DNA from: an uncultured beta proteobacterium
GTDB taxonomy: Bacteria; Pseudomonadota; Gammaproteobacteria; Burkholderiales; SG8-41
Assembly (NCBI GenBank): GCA_903933915.1
Contig: CAIZLW010000201.1
Span: 1-62,529, forward strand
DNA: 62,529 bases
Direction of reading: 5' to 3'
The notes below the pieces were generated by a model. The model was not told where the DNA came from, searched no databases, and saw only the letters and a list, made by a program, of their open reading frames with translations. A program made the position numbers and the translations under genes. Position 1 is the first letter of the stretch. Every line of letters begins with the position of its first letter. Shown here piece after piece: positions 54,421-62,529 of this stretch.

Positions 54421-55590
54421 ATGTTTGTCACACCGCTGTTCAAGCTGATGTCCGACAAGCAGGCCTCGGACATGTTCTTCACCGCCGGCGCCCCCATCCA
54501 GATCAAGATCAACGGTACGGTGATGCCGATCAACAGCCAGCCGCTGGATCCCGAGCAGGTCAAGAAGATCTGCTACGAGCTGATGACAGAGCCACAGGTC
54601 AAGGAATTCGAGACCAAGCACGAAATGAACTTCGCCCAGATCGGCGGTGACCTGGGCAATTTCCGCATCAACATCTTCCACCAGAAAAACACCGTGGCGA
54701 TGGTGATCCGCTTCGTCAAGCCGGATGTGCCGGCCTTCGAGTCGCTGGGCCTGCCGCCGATCCTGAAAGAAGTCATCATGGAGAAGCTCGGCCTGATCCT
54801 GATCGTGGGTTCCACCGGATCGGGCAAGTCGACGACCATGGCGTCGATGATCGATTACCGCAATACCATCAAGACCGGGCACATCCTGACCATCGAAGAC
54901 CCGGTCGAATTCATCTTCAAGCACAAGAAATCCATCGTCAATCAACGTGAAGTCCGGGTCGACACCCACACCTACGAGAACGCGCTGATCAGCGCGATGC
55001 GAGAGGCGCCGGATCTGCTGATGGTCGGCGAGATCCGCGACCGCGAAACCCTGCAGAGTTCGCTGCTGTTCGCACAGACCGGTCACCTGTGCATGTCCAC
55101 ACTGCACGCCAACAACAGCTACAACGCGCTGAACCGGATCATCGGCTTTTTCCCGCGGGAAGCGCGCGAAAGCCTGCAGGCCGACCTGTCGATCGCGCTG
55201 CGGTGCGTGATCTCGCAGCGGCTGGTGAAGTCGGTCGACGGCAAACGTGTTGCCGCCGTCGAAGTCATGCTCAACACCAAGCACATCCAGGAGCTGATCA
55301 AGGCCGGCGAGATCAACCAGATCAAGGACGCCATGGAGCAAAGCCTGTCGCCAGGATCAAAAACCTTTGAGCAGGCGCTGTTCGAACATTACCGGGCCGG
55401 CCGCATCACCATGGATGAAGCGCTGGCCAATGCCGACTCGCCGAGCAACCTGCACAACCTGATCAGCAATGCCCCCAAAGCCGGCAGCACGGCGAATACC
55501 CCGCCGCCCAACGAAAACGGCAGGACCATCAGCGGCGCCAACGACGACCTGTCCAGCATCAAACTCGACCTCGGCGCCCTGGATCGATAG
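54421..55590 (+). CDS. pilU: PilT/PilU-type retraction ATPase
   Basis: Hexameric ATPase of type IVa pili used for pilus retraction and twitching. The 389 residues have an N-terminal PAS-like domain, Walker A GSTGSGKST at 130-138, an Asp box TIEDPVEFIF, Walker B-like LMVGEIRDRETL and a His box TGHLCMSTLHANN. The first residues (MFVTPLFKLMSDKQASDMFF) and the extended C-terminal tail fit PilU rather than PilT. No pilT or other pil gene is adjacent; it sits between dapD and prmB. GGGGGAT lies just before the ATG. Confidence 0.9.
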   Translation: MFVTPLFKLMSDKQASDMFFTAGAPIQIKINGTVMPINSQPLDPEQVKKICYELMTEPQVKEFETKHEMNFAQIGGDLGNFRINIFHQKNTVAMVIRFVKPDVPAFESLGLPPILKEVIMEKLGLILIVGSTGSGKSTTMASMIDYRNTIKTGHILTIEDPVEFIFKHKKSIVNQREVRVDTHTYENALISAMREAPDLLMVGEIRDRETLQSSLLFAQTGHLCMSTLHANNSYNALNRIIGFFPREARESLQADLSIALRCVISQRLVKSVDGKRVAAVEVMLNTKHIQELIKAGEINQIKDAMEQSLSPGSKTFEQALFEHYRAGRITMDEALANADSPSNLHNLISNAPKAGSTANTPPPNENGRTISGANDDLSSIKLDLGALDR

Positions 55591-55618
55591 TAAGCAATTG
55601 ATTTTATTGGTATTTTAA

Positions 55619-56584
55619 GTGCCACGCGCCCATCCTCGGCTGGCGCAGCAAACCACGGCGCGGCAACTGATTGCCGCTGCCGCGCAACGCTTCCACAGCG
55701 CCCGCCTGGCATACGGTCACGGCACCCTCAACGCTGATGACGAAGCCGCGTGGCTGACCGTGCATGCCCTGGGTTGTCCGTTTGAGGAATTGGCAGCCCG
55801 CCTTGATCTTCCGGTGCCACCGGGGGCACTACGGCGTGCGCAGCGCCTGTTTGACCGCCGCATCACCGAACGCATCCCCGCAGCGTACCTGACCCATGAA
55901 GCGTGGCTGGGCGAATACCGTTTCTACGTCGACGAACGCGTCATCGTGCCGCGTTCCTATATCGCTGAACTGCTACGCGATCGTCTGCAGCCCTGGCTGC
56001 CGCCGCGATACAAACCAAAGACCATCCTCGACCTGTGTACCGGCTCCGGCTGTCTGGCCATCGTCGCCGCACATACTTTTGCGCAAGCGCAGGTGGACGG
56101 TGCGGATATTTCGTCTGCCGCACTGTCGGTCGCGCGGCGCAATGTGCGTGAACATCATCTGGCGGCGCGCGTGCAGTTAAAGCGTACCGACCTGTTCGGG
56201 AAATTGGCCGGGCTTCATTACGACCTGATCCTCAGCAATCCGCCCTACGTCGGCGTCAGCGCCATGCGCGCGCTGCCTGCAGAATTCCGCCATGAACCCG
56301 AGCTGGCGCTGGCCGGCGGCACCGACGGACTCGATCTGGTCCGACGTATCCTTGTAGATGCACCACAGCACCTTAACGCAGGCGGCTGGCTGGTGATGGA
56401 GGTTGGACACTACCGCCCGCGCGTCGAACGCGCATTCCCGCGACTGCCGTTTATCTGGGCGGAGACGAGCGGCGGGGACGACTGTGTCCTGTTAATTCAG
56501 AAGGAAGCGTTGCTGTCAGCGGCGCCCCGGGTTCAGCCGTCCACAACAGCAGTTGCTCGACGTCGGCGGACGACATCTCCATGA
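55619..56584 (+). CDS. prmB: Ribosomal protein L3 glutamine methyltransferase PrmB
   Basis: SAM-dependent N5-glutamine methyltransferase of the HemK family. Starting at GTG 55619 it has 321 residues with an N-terminal helical domain, the SAM motif TILDLCTGSGCLAIV (about 135-149) and the catalytic NPPY at 207-210. Length, the YLTHEAWLGEYRFYVDERVIVPRS segment and position fit PrmB rather than PrmC. The last 45 or so residues overlap the 3' end of rluB on the other strand by 134 bp; the family usually ends near the start of that overlap. Confidence 0.92.
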   Translation: MPRAHPRLAQQTTARQLIAAAAQRFHSARLAYGHGTLNADDEAAWLTVHALGCPFEELAARLDLPVPPGALRRAQRLFDRRITERIPAAYLTHEAWLGEYRFYVDERVIVPRSYIAELLRDRLQPWLPPRYKPKTILDLCTGSGCLAIVAAHTFAQAQVDGADISSAALSVARRNVREHHLAARVQLKRTDLFGKLAGLHYDLILSNPPYVGVSAMRALPAEFRHEPELALAGGTDGLDLVRRILVDAPQHLNAGGWLVMEVGHYRPRVERAFPRLPFIWAETSGGDDCVLLIQKEALLSAAPRVQPSTTAVARRRRTTSP

Positions 56585-57431
56585 ACTGACCGCGTTTGAG
56601 TTGCGGCGGCAACGCAACAATGCCGAAACGCACGCGCATCAGCCGGCTCACCGTCAGATTCTGCGACTCGAACAAGCGGCGCACGATGCGGTTGCGACCT
56701 TCCCGTAACAGCACGCGAAACCAGCGGTTGGCACCCTCACCGCCTTCCTCCTCGATATGTTCGAACTGCGCGACGCCGTCCTCCAGTCGCACGCCCTGGC
56801 GCAACGCATCCATCGCCGCCGGATGCACCGTACCCAGCACCCTTACGGCATATTCCCGATCCACTTCAAAACGCGGGTGCATCAGCCGGTTGGCCAGATC
56901 ACCCGAAGTCGTAAAGATCAACAGACCGCTGGTGTTGAAATCCAGTCGACCAATCGCCAGCCACTTGGCGCCGCGTGCCGGCGGCAACTTGGCGAATACG
57001 GTCGGGCGGCCCTGCGGGTCATCGTTGCTGACGATTTCACCTTCGGGTTTGTGATACAGGAGAACCCGGGGCAACTGCTTTTCCTGCCCCCAGCGCAGGA
57101 TTTTGTCGCCGACCTTGACACGATCCTCCGGCGTCACCCGATCGCCGATGGTGGCCACTTTGCCGTTGACCGTCACTTCACCGGCGCGTATGCGTTCTTC
57201 CATCGCCCGTCGGGAACCAAAACCCGCCTGGGCCAGAACTTTATGCAGTTTCTCGCCGCGCACATCCCCTTCCGGGACTGCTGCCGCCCTGGCAACGGGT
57301 TCAGATGAGAACTCTTTTTGCGGCACTTCTGCATGCGGCTTACGGGCTTGTTTGGAGGCCGGCGGACGCAACGGTCCGCGCCGCGGCTTGCCTGAACGTG
57401 CAGTCGGTTTGGCCTTTGCTCTTGGTTTCAT
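56451..57431 (-). CDS. rluB: 23S rRNA pseudouridine synthase RluB
   Basis: Pseudouridylates 23S rRNA (position 2605 in E. coli). ATG 57431 (MKPRAKAKPTARS) gives 326 residues; a GTG at 57443 is an alternative. A basic, low-complexity N-terminus (about 1-60) is followed by an S4 RNA-binding domain (about 62-108, GEKLHKVLAQAGFGSRRAMEE in part) and the catalytic domain with GRLDFNTSGLL carrying the active Asp. The C-terminal tail overlaps prmB. RluB is preferred to RluE/F by the S4 domain and length. Confidence 0.93.
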   Translation of the reverse strand: MKPRAKAKPTARSGKPRRGPLRPPASKQARKPHAEVPQKEFSSEPVARAAAVPEGDVRGEKLHKVLAQAGFGSRRAMEERIRAGEVTVNGKVATIGDRVTPEDRVKVGDKILRWGQEKQLPRVLLYHKPEGEIVSNDDPQGRPTVFAKLPPARGAKWLAIGRLDFNTSGLLIFTTSGDLANRLMHPRFEVDREYAVRVLGTVHPAAMDALRQGVRLEDGVAQFEHIEEEGGEGANRWFRVLLREGRNRIVRRLFESQNLTVSRLMRVRFGIVALPPQLKRGQFMEMSSADVEQLLLWTAEPGAPLTATLPSELTGHSRPRRSSPPR

Positions 57432-57627
57432 TTGCAGATCCACTTCGAAAAAAGAGGCCTAAAACGCAGTTTTCCGACCAATTCACTCGCCCAATAGCCT
57501 GTTGATGCCATTTTTGTTATCTCTGTTTTCGTCAAGCTTGTAGTATACAGAGCATCACAACGCTGTTTCCGGGCTGTGAATCATTCGTCGCTGGGCTGTG
57601 ATGGCGAACACAGGGGAGCCTATACAA
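57432..57627. other. Divergent intergenic region, rluB / TPR-barrel gene
   Basis: This 196-bp AT-richer gap must hold promoters for both rluB and the TPR-barrel/FecR pair. TATACA occurs near 57545, but I found no -35 at a good distance. No repeat or RNA-like structure stood out. Confidence 0.4.
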
Positions 57628-58941
57628 ATGAAACTCAGACTTTCAGGAGTGTTTTGGGCGATTTTCCTATTGGCGGCCGCCAGCGCCGCAAACGCCGCGC
57701 CTGCCGACGATATCAAAGCGCTGATCGAAAAAGGCAACTCGGCAGCCGCCTATGCGCTTGGCAAACAAAACCCGCAGGAACTTGGCAATCCGGTTTTTGA
57801 TTTCTATTTCGGCGTTGCCGCTGTCGATAGCGGCCATTCCGGCGAAGGCGTTCTGGCGCTCGAACGCTATATCATCAATTTCCCCGGTAACCTGCAGGCT
57901 CGACTTGAACTCGCACGCGGCTATTTTGTGCTTGGGGAAGATTTGCGCGCCAAGGAAGAGTTCTCCGACATCCTGAAAGCCAATCCGCCATCCGACGTGG
58001 TGGCAAACATTGATCGTTACCTCGATGCCATACGCGCCAGGGAATCGACCTACCGGACCACATCAGGCGTATTCGTTGAATTCGGCGCCGGATACGACAC
58101 CAACATCAACGGCGGGGTCAGCGGATCCAACATCAGTCTGCCCAATTTCGGCCTTGTGACCGTTGCACCGGCAGGCGTCCGCATTGACCGCGCATTCAGT
58201 CAACTGACCGCGGGTGCCAGTGTATCCGTACCGTTGGCTCCAGGCGTTGCCGTATATGGCTCTTTCAGCGGCGATTACAAACTCTATTCCGGCGACAGGG
58301 AGTTCGACCAGGGAAATCTGGGGGCTGCCGGTGGCGTCAGCTATCTCTCGGAAAAGAATCTTTATCGCGCGACAGTTTCGCTGAATTCCCTCGATGTTGA
58401 TTACAACCGTTACCGAAACATCAGCGCATTGACCGGTGAATGGATCCATCAACTGGATGAACTGCAGGGCATCAGCGGCTCACTGCAATACGCCGATCTT
58501 GATTACACCGGCAGCAACGACATCCGCGACGCCAAACTCTATGGTATCGGCATCGGCTACCGCAAAGCATTTATCAACGCCTGGAGTCCCCTGCTCACAG
58601 TCAACGGCGGCTACTCGGTGGAAAACAACACTGCAGGGCGCGATGATCTCGGTCGCGATATTTACGCCTTGCGTGTCGCCGTCAGCGCCTCTCCTGCCCC
58701 GCGCTGGTCCGTCGGCGGCGGCCTGGGTGCGCAGATGAGCCGCTATTCCGCACAGGACACCTTGTTGCTTACAACCCGCCGGGACCATTACCTCAGCCTT
58801 GATGGCGCCTTGAGTTATGCCGTGAACCGTCAATTGAGCCTGCGCGGAGAACTACTGCTGTCAGCCAATTACAGCAACATCGAATTGTATGAATACCGTC
58901 GCGATGTCATCGCCTTCAAAGTCCGCTACGAGTTCAAATAG
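57628..58941 (+). CDS. TPR plus outer-membrane beta-barrel protein, Slam/T11SS-like
   Basis: Predicted outer-membrane protein of 437 residues from ATG 57628, with GGGGAG nine bases upstream. A signal peptide (1-23, ending ANA) is followed by TPR-like helices (about 27-125). The segment GVFVEFGAGYDTNINGG (about 147-163) opens a beta-barrel of alternating hydrophobic strands that runs to the aromatic C-terminal end VRYEFK. TPR domain plus barrel, and the GYDxNIN motif, resemble surface lipoprotein assembly modifiers, the type XI secretion outer-membrane proteins. The next gene begins 9 bases later and is the likely partner or cargo. An alternative is a structural or adhesin-like barrel of unknown job. 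Confidence 0.75.
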   Translation: MKLRLSGVFWAIFLLAAASAANAAPADDIKALIEKGNSAAAYALGKQNPQELGNPVFDFYFGVAAVDSGHSGEGVLALERYIINFPGNLQARLELARGYFVLGEDLRAKEEFSDILKANPPSDVVANIDRYLDAIRARESTYRTTSGVFVEFGAGYDTNINGGVSGSNISLPNFGLVTVAPAGVRIDRAFSQLTAGASVSVPLAPGVAVYGSFSGDYKLYSGDREFDQGNLGAAGGVSYLSEKNLYRATVSLNSLDVDYNRYRNISALTGEWIHQLDELQGISGSLQYADLDYTGSNDIRDAKLYGIGIGYRKAFINAWSPLLTVNGGYSVENNTAGRDDLGRDIYALRVAVSASPAPRWSVGGGLGAQMSRYSAQDTLLLTTRRDHYLSLDGALSYAVNRQLSLRGELLLSANYSNIELYEYRRDVIAFKVRYEFK

Positions 58942-58950
58942 AGGTACGCC

Positions 58951-60510
58951 ATGACCCGATCCCTCGCCTTTCTGGCCCTGATGCTGAGTGTTCCATCCAT
59001 CTGGGCTGCAGATGCCGGCCGCGTATTGCTCGCCGGCGGCAATGCCGTTGTCATCCGCGCAAACCAGACGATTCCATTGACGAGAGACAGCGCCATTCAG
59101 GAGAAAGATGTTCTGCGCACCGGCCCCGGGAGCAGCCTGCAGGTACGCTTCAGCGACGAGAGTCTGGTGTCCATGCGCGAGAACAGCGAGCTCAGTGTCG
59201 ATAATTACCGTTTTGAAGGACGCGAAAATGGCAATGAAATGCTCGTGTTCCGACTGGTCAAGGGTGGCCTGCGCACCATCACGGGTTTGATTGGCAAAAC
59301 CAATCACAAAAACTATTCCCTGAGTTCAGTAACTTCGACCATCGGCATACGTGGCACCGACTATGCAGCAACACTATGCCAGGGTGACTGCCGTAATGCT
59401 GACGGCTCAGCGGCTGCAGACGGACTTTATGGCCGTGTCATAGGGCAATCAAGTGGAACCAATCGCATTGTTGTCAGCAACGAGAGCCATGAAAGACAAT
59501 TTGGCATAAACCAGAATTTTTATGTCGCTGATGCACGCAGCGAACCACGGCAACTTCTCGAAGCACCATCCTTCGTTTCAAGCAGGCCCGAAGGCCGTGG
59601 TCAGACTGCACGTAAGGATGGCGACCGGTCAACAGGACGTGAAACTGCCACATCAGGGGGAGCCAGCCAGGAAAGCCGCGTATCCAGCACCGAAACTGCA
59701 GCGCCTGAACCCCTGGCCTATGTCGTTACCGAAGACAAATCAGCCAGCGGCAACCCCACGGTACTGACCGGAACACTCGGCATCGCGGGCGCCAATGGCG
59801 GCGATGCCGGCGGAGCGACCGTATTTGCCAGTCAGCTGACACTGTCCGGAACAACGCTGATCGGATTAAACGTCACTGGCACCGAGGATAACGGAACTCC
59901 GTTTTCTTTCAGCGGCACAACAACTATAGGTGCAGTCGCCGATACCGGCTCCAGCGCCGATATCTATGCCAACTGGGGCCGCTGGACCAGCGGCACCATC
60001 GTTGACAACGGTGTCGTTATAACACTGGGCCCCGCGCCCAACGGCCACTTTCATTACATCTATGGCGAACTGACCCCGCCCGATGTGGTTGCATCAAAAA
60101 CTGGAACCGCCGTGTTCAGTCGCATTGGGGGTACTACACCGACTGATAGCGTTTCACCGGTGAATACGGCTTCGAGTTTTACTTTCGGCTCAATCGGGAT
60201 CAATTTCACTACGCGTACTGCGAGTCTGAGCAGCCTGAACATGTCGTTCCCGACAGGCGTCAACTACAACTTCAGCAGTGTACCGCTGACCATGAATTTT
60301 AGTGGCGGCGCGGCAAGCATTGAAGGCCGGGTGACCAATAGCACCGGTTGCACGGGTGGCGCTTGCATCACCAGTTCACCGGCCACCCTGAAAATCGATG
60401 GTGCGTTTTTAGGTCCAAACGGGAATCACATCGGCGCGGTATTCGCGACTCAGTCTGTTGCCGGCACCACCGCTTCCGCACAATTGTTCAAGTGCAGCGC
60501 CTGCCCCTGA
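58951..60510 (+). CDS. FecR-domain protein with C-terminal TbpB-like barrel region
   Basis: Exported 519-residue protein. Signal peptide 1-19 or 20 (PSIWA-A) lacks a lipobox cysteine. A FecR domain spans about 45-140, including VLRTGPGSSLQVRFSDESL and IGIRGTDYAA, with a Cys143/Cys147 pair just after. A Ser/Gly/Thr-rich linker lies at about 205-250. The C-terminal half is strand-rich, with WGRW (342-345), a KTGTAVFSRIGGTTPTD segment and GAFLGPNGNHIGAVF (484-498). These resemble the small barrel of transferrin-binding-protein-B-like cargo. It ends with CSAC. It follows the TPR-barrel gene by 9 bases, GAGG preceding its ATG. Ligand and location are not known. Confidence 0.72.
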   Translation: MTRSLAFLALMLSVPSIWAADAGRVLLAGGNAVVIRANQTIPLTRDSAIQEKDVLRTGPGSSLQVRFSDESLVSMRENSELSVDNYRFEGRENGNEMLVFRLVKGGLRTITGLIGKTNHKNYSLSSVTSTIGIRGTDYAATLCQGDCRNADGSAAADGLYGRVIGQSSGTNRIVVSNESHERQFGINQNFYVADARSEPRQLLEAPSFVSSRPEGRGQTARKDGDRSTGRETATSGGASQESRVSSTETAAPEPLAYVVTEDKSASGNPTVLTGTLGIAGANGGDAGGATVFASQLTLSGTTLIGLNVTGTEDNGTPFSFSGTTTIGAVADTGSSADIYANWGRWTSGTIVDNGVVITLGPAPNGHFHYIYGELTPPDVVASKTGTAVFSRIGGTTPTDSVSPVNTASSFTFGSIGINFTTRTASLSSLNMSFPTGVNYNFSSVPLTMNFSGGAASIEGRVTNSTGCTGGACITSSPATLKIDGAFLGPNGNHIGAVFATQSVAGTTASAQLFKCSACP

Positions 60511-60525
60511 CCCGGCAATACAGGC

Positions 60526-61122
60526 TCAGACGGAGCGGCGCTCCATCACCGCCTGTGCAATGGTGCCGCTGTCGACATGCTCCAGCTCGCCGCCAACTGG
60601 CAGTCCGCGCGCGATACGCGTGACCTTGAGTCCTTTCGCCCGCAGCAGTTCGCCCGCGTAATGGGCGGTGGCCTCGCCTTCAACGGTAAAGTTGGTGGCC
60701 AGCACGACTTCCTCGACAACGCCGTCGCCAGCCCGTTGCAGCAGCCGCTCCAGATGAATGTCGCGCGGGCCGATGCCGTCGAGCGGTGACAACGCCCCCA
60801 TCAGCACGAAATACAGGCCATCGAAACATTGCGCCTGCTCCATCATCAGCAGATCGCCCGGTGTTTCGATGACGCACAGCAAATGCGCATTGCGCCGCGG
60901 CGAGCGGCACAGTGCGCACATCGCTTCTTCGGAAAAGTTATTGCAAAGATCGCAGTGCCGCACGCGTTCAAGCGCCGCACCCATGGCGACGGACAGACGT
61001 TCCGCACCCGGGCGATCCCGCTGCAGCAAGTGAAAGGCCATACGCTGTGCAGAGCGCGGACCGACGCCGGGCAAGCAGCGCAGCGCGTCGATCAGGGCTT
61101 GCAGGGATGAGGATGAATTCAC
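60526..61122 (-). CDS. recR: Recombination mediator protein RecR
   Basis: Forms the RecFOR complex that loads RecA at gaps. The 198 residues begin at GTG 61122 ([20 protein letters not shown] follows) with a helix-hairpin-helix ([11 protein letters not shown]). A four-cysteine zinc site ([16 protein letters not shown]) and a Toprim domain ([13 protein letters not shown] through to [11 protein letters not shown]) complete the family pattern. It is last of dnaX-ybaB-recR; 15 bases separate it from the convergent FecR-domain gene. Confidence 0.98.
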   Translation of the reverse strand: MNSSSSLQALIDALRCLPGVGPRSAQRMAFHLLQRDRPGAERLSVAMGAALERVRHCDLCNNFSEEAMCALCRSPRRNAHLLCVIETPGDLLMMEQAQCFDGLYFVLMGALSPLDGIGPRDIHLERLLQRAGDGVVEEVVLATNFTVEGEATAHYAGELLRAKGLKVTRIARGLPVGGELEHVDSGTIAQAVMERRSV

Positions 61123-61150
61123 TAATTAACTATTTGTTTTTATTGATAAT

Positions 61151-61477
61151 TTAGAACGGCAATTTCATGCCGGGCGGCAACGGCAAGCCAGCCGTCACCC
61201 CGGCCATTTTTTCCTGGCTGGTCGCCTCCGCCTTGCGCACGGCGTCGTTCATCGCCAATGCGATCAGGTCTTCGAGCATTTCCCGGTCATCACCAATCAC
61301 TGACGGATCAATGCTCACGCGCTTTACTTCATGGCGGCAGGTCATCACCACCTTGACCATGCCCGCGCCTGCCTGGCCTTCGACCTCGATCAGCGCAAGC
61401 TCCTCCTGCGTCTTACGCATATTGTCCTGCATCTGCTGCGCCTGCTTCATCAGCCCGGCAAGCTGGTTTTTCATCAT
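61151..61477 (-). CDS. ybaB: YbaB/EbfC nucleoid-associated protein
   Basis: Small dimeric DNA-binding protein of the nucleoid, 108 residues. Helix-rich N-terminus ([22 protein letters not shown]), then the strand region [27 protein letters not shown], shown in part, and a C-terminal helix. The start could be the first or second ATG (61477 or 61474). It lies 20 bases after dnaX and before recR, the standard cluster. Confidence 0.96.
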   Translation of the reverse strand: MMKNQLAGLMKQAQQMQDNMRKTQEELALIEVEGQAGAGMVKVVMTCRHEVKRVSIDPSVIGDDREMLEDLIALAMNDAVRKAEATSQEKMAGVTAGLPLPPGMKLPF

Positions 61478-61497
61478 GATGGCAACCTCTGTCTGGT

Positions 61498-62529
61498 TTA
61501 TTTGGGTTTTATCGAACCGTCATCCAGCGAACCGTCGAAATCCTCGATCAATTCACGCACAAAGGGATCCTGACGGATTTCTGCGACAGCCGCCGCATGG
61601 CGCTGCTCGATCTTGCGATCGGTAATGGCCTTGGGCGACACCCCGGCAACATCGCCGGCGACAAACGAAACCTTGACCGCGGCGCCCAATTGCTGGCGCA
61701 GCGCGGTAGTCAATTTTTCGCGATAGGGTTTATCAAACATCCGCTCATCGGCGGGTGAAATCCGCAATTCAACTGCATCCGTCGTGCGTTTGGTCATCTC
61801 ACAGCGCAGCGCCAGTTGGTTGGCCATTGCGCTCAATCCGAGTTGCGCGACCAGATCAGCCCAGGACGACGCGTCGGCTTTCGAGACGGGGGCGGCAGCG
61901 ACTGCAGATGCACCCGGCACGGAAGCCGTGGCAACCACAGCGTCGATTGAAAGCGCCGCTTCCCGGCTTCGCGGCGGGGTTGCAGCAACAACAGCGCCAC
62001 CGGGCGCAAAGGCCAGCATGCGCAGCAGGGTCATCATGAACCCTGCATGTTCATCGGGTGCAAGGCCGATTTCAGCGCGGCCCTGCACGGCAATCTGGTA
62101 AAAAAGCTGCAGTTCATCCGCACCAAAGGCCTGCGCCAGTTCAAGGGTCGCCGGCGCATCCGGATCATCATCCGCCAGGCTGCCCGGAACCACCTGCGCC
62201 AGCGCCATCCGGTGCAGCAGCGCGGCAAGATCCTGCAGCGCGGCTTCAAAAGACAAGCTGCGTTCGCCCATGCGCCCCGCTTCCGCGGCCAACGCGGCAC
62301 CATCACGTGCCGCCAGCGCACGCAGGACCGAATGCAGATAAGTCTGATCCACGGCACCGAGCATGTCCCGGGTCGACGCCTCGTCCAACGTGCCACCGCC
62401 ATGGGCGATCGCCTGATCGAGCAGGCTCAGCGCATCACGCAGACTGCCTTCCGCGGCGCGGGCAATCAGCGCAATCGAAGGCGCATCGGATTTGACGTTC
62501 TCGGCTGCGAGCACCTCAGTGAGACGGCC
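61498..62529 (-). CDS. dnaX: DNA polymerase III subunits tau/gamma (DnaX), N-terminus cut by window edge
   Basis: Clamp-loader ATPase and replisome organiser. Only the C-terminal 343 residues are present; the frame runs off the right edge with [36 protein letters not shown] is the end of AAA+ domain II, shown in part, and the collar domain III follows. A short Ala-rich linker and a DnaE-binding C-terminal domain (with [20 protein letters not shown]) complete it. Walker A and the zinc site lie outside the window. I did not see a clear gamma frameshift slippery run (A AAA AAG) in this part. Confidence 0.96.
   Translation of the reverse strand, partial: GRLTEVLAAENVKSDAPSIALIARAAEGSLRDALSLLDQAIAHGGGTLDEASTRDMLGAVDQTYLHSVLRALAARDGAALAAEAGRMGERSLSFEAALQDLAALLHRMALAQVVPGSLADDDPDAPATLELAQAFGADELQLFYQIAVQGRAEIGLAPDEHAGFMMTLLRMLAFAPGGAVVAATPPRSREAALSIDAVVATASVPGASAVAAAPVSKADASSWADLVAQLGLSAMANQLALRCEMTKRTTDAVELRISPADERMFDKPYREKLTTALRQQLGAAVKVSFVAGDVAGVSPKAITDRKIEQRHAAAVAEIRQDPFVRELIEDFDGSLDDGSIKPK

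Overview
The window looks like the chromosome of a Betaproteobacterium (GC roughly 57-58% by eye). I cannot name the genus; a member of the Nitrosomonadales, Rhodocyclales or Burkholderiales would fit. The evidence is gene order: rpoE-rseA-rseB-degQ-lepA, pyrG-kdsA-eno-ftsB, the block from rpsB through tsf, pyrH, frr, uppS, cdsA, dxr, rseP, bamA, skp, lpxD, fabZ, lpxA and lpxB to rnhB, smc-zipA-ligA, dapC-dapD and dnaX-ybaB-recR. The signature is Gram-negative throughout, with lipid A, BamA and Skp. I saw no tRNA, rRNA, CRISPR array, insertion sequence or prophage.

Layout. 1-5.5 kb (minus strand): the envelope-stress sigma factor, its anti-sigma factors RseA and RseB, a DegQ/MucD protease, a small glutaredoxin-like protein and LepA, which is cut by the left edge. 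5.6-8.7 kb: a fused binding-protein/permease ABC transporter and a divergent class III aminotransferase, ending in a strong bidirectional terminator. 8.7-12.5 kb: a very large multidomain FAD/Fe-S oxidoreductase and a tiny membrane protein. 12.5-20.9 kb: folD, ftsB, eno, kdsA, pyrG, then ppsA and its divergent regulator ppsR. 20.9-24 kb: an SpoU/TrmH methyltransferase and a divergent pair that I read as selenoneine biosynthesis genes senA and senB. 24-38.2 kb: rnhB back through the lpx/bam/rseP/dxr/cdsA/uppS/frr/pyrH/tsf/rpsB block, all on the minus strand. 38.2-45 kb: map and glnD on plus, then def, an MTA/MTI phosphorylase, a purine phosphoribosyltransferase, a DsrE-family protein and galU on minus. 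45-52 kb: ligA, zipA and smc. 51.8-56.6 kb (plus): queF, dapC, dapD, a PilU-type ATPase and prmB. 56.4-62.5 kb: rluB, a TPR/beta-barrel outer-membrane protein paired with a FecR-domain protein, then recR, ybaB and a truncated dnaX.

How they work together. The window holds much of the envelope-stress circuit: the sigma factor, RseA/RseB, a periplasmic protease and the site-2 protease RseP, plus the outer-membrane assembly genes (bamA, skp, lpx) that such a circuit usually watches. Most remaining genes are housekeeping. Two accessory modules stand out. One is senA/senB, a divergent pair between rnhB and the TrmH gene. The other is a two-gene module whose first product resembles Slam/type XI secretion outer-membrane proteins. 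Its second product joins an N-terminal FecR domain to a C-terminal region resembling the TbpB-type small beta-barrel. I consider this FecR/barrel pair the best candidate for an undescribed system. A fused osmolyte/ergothioneine-type transporter without an ATPase gene beside it is a third item to follow up.
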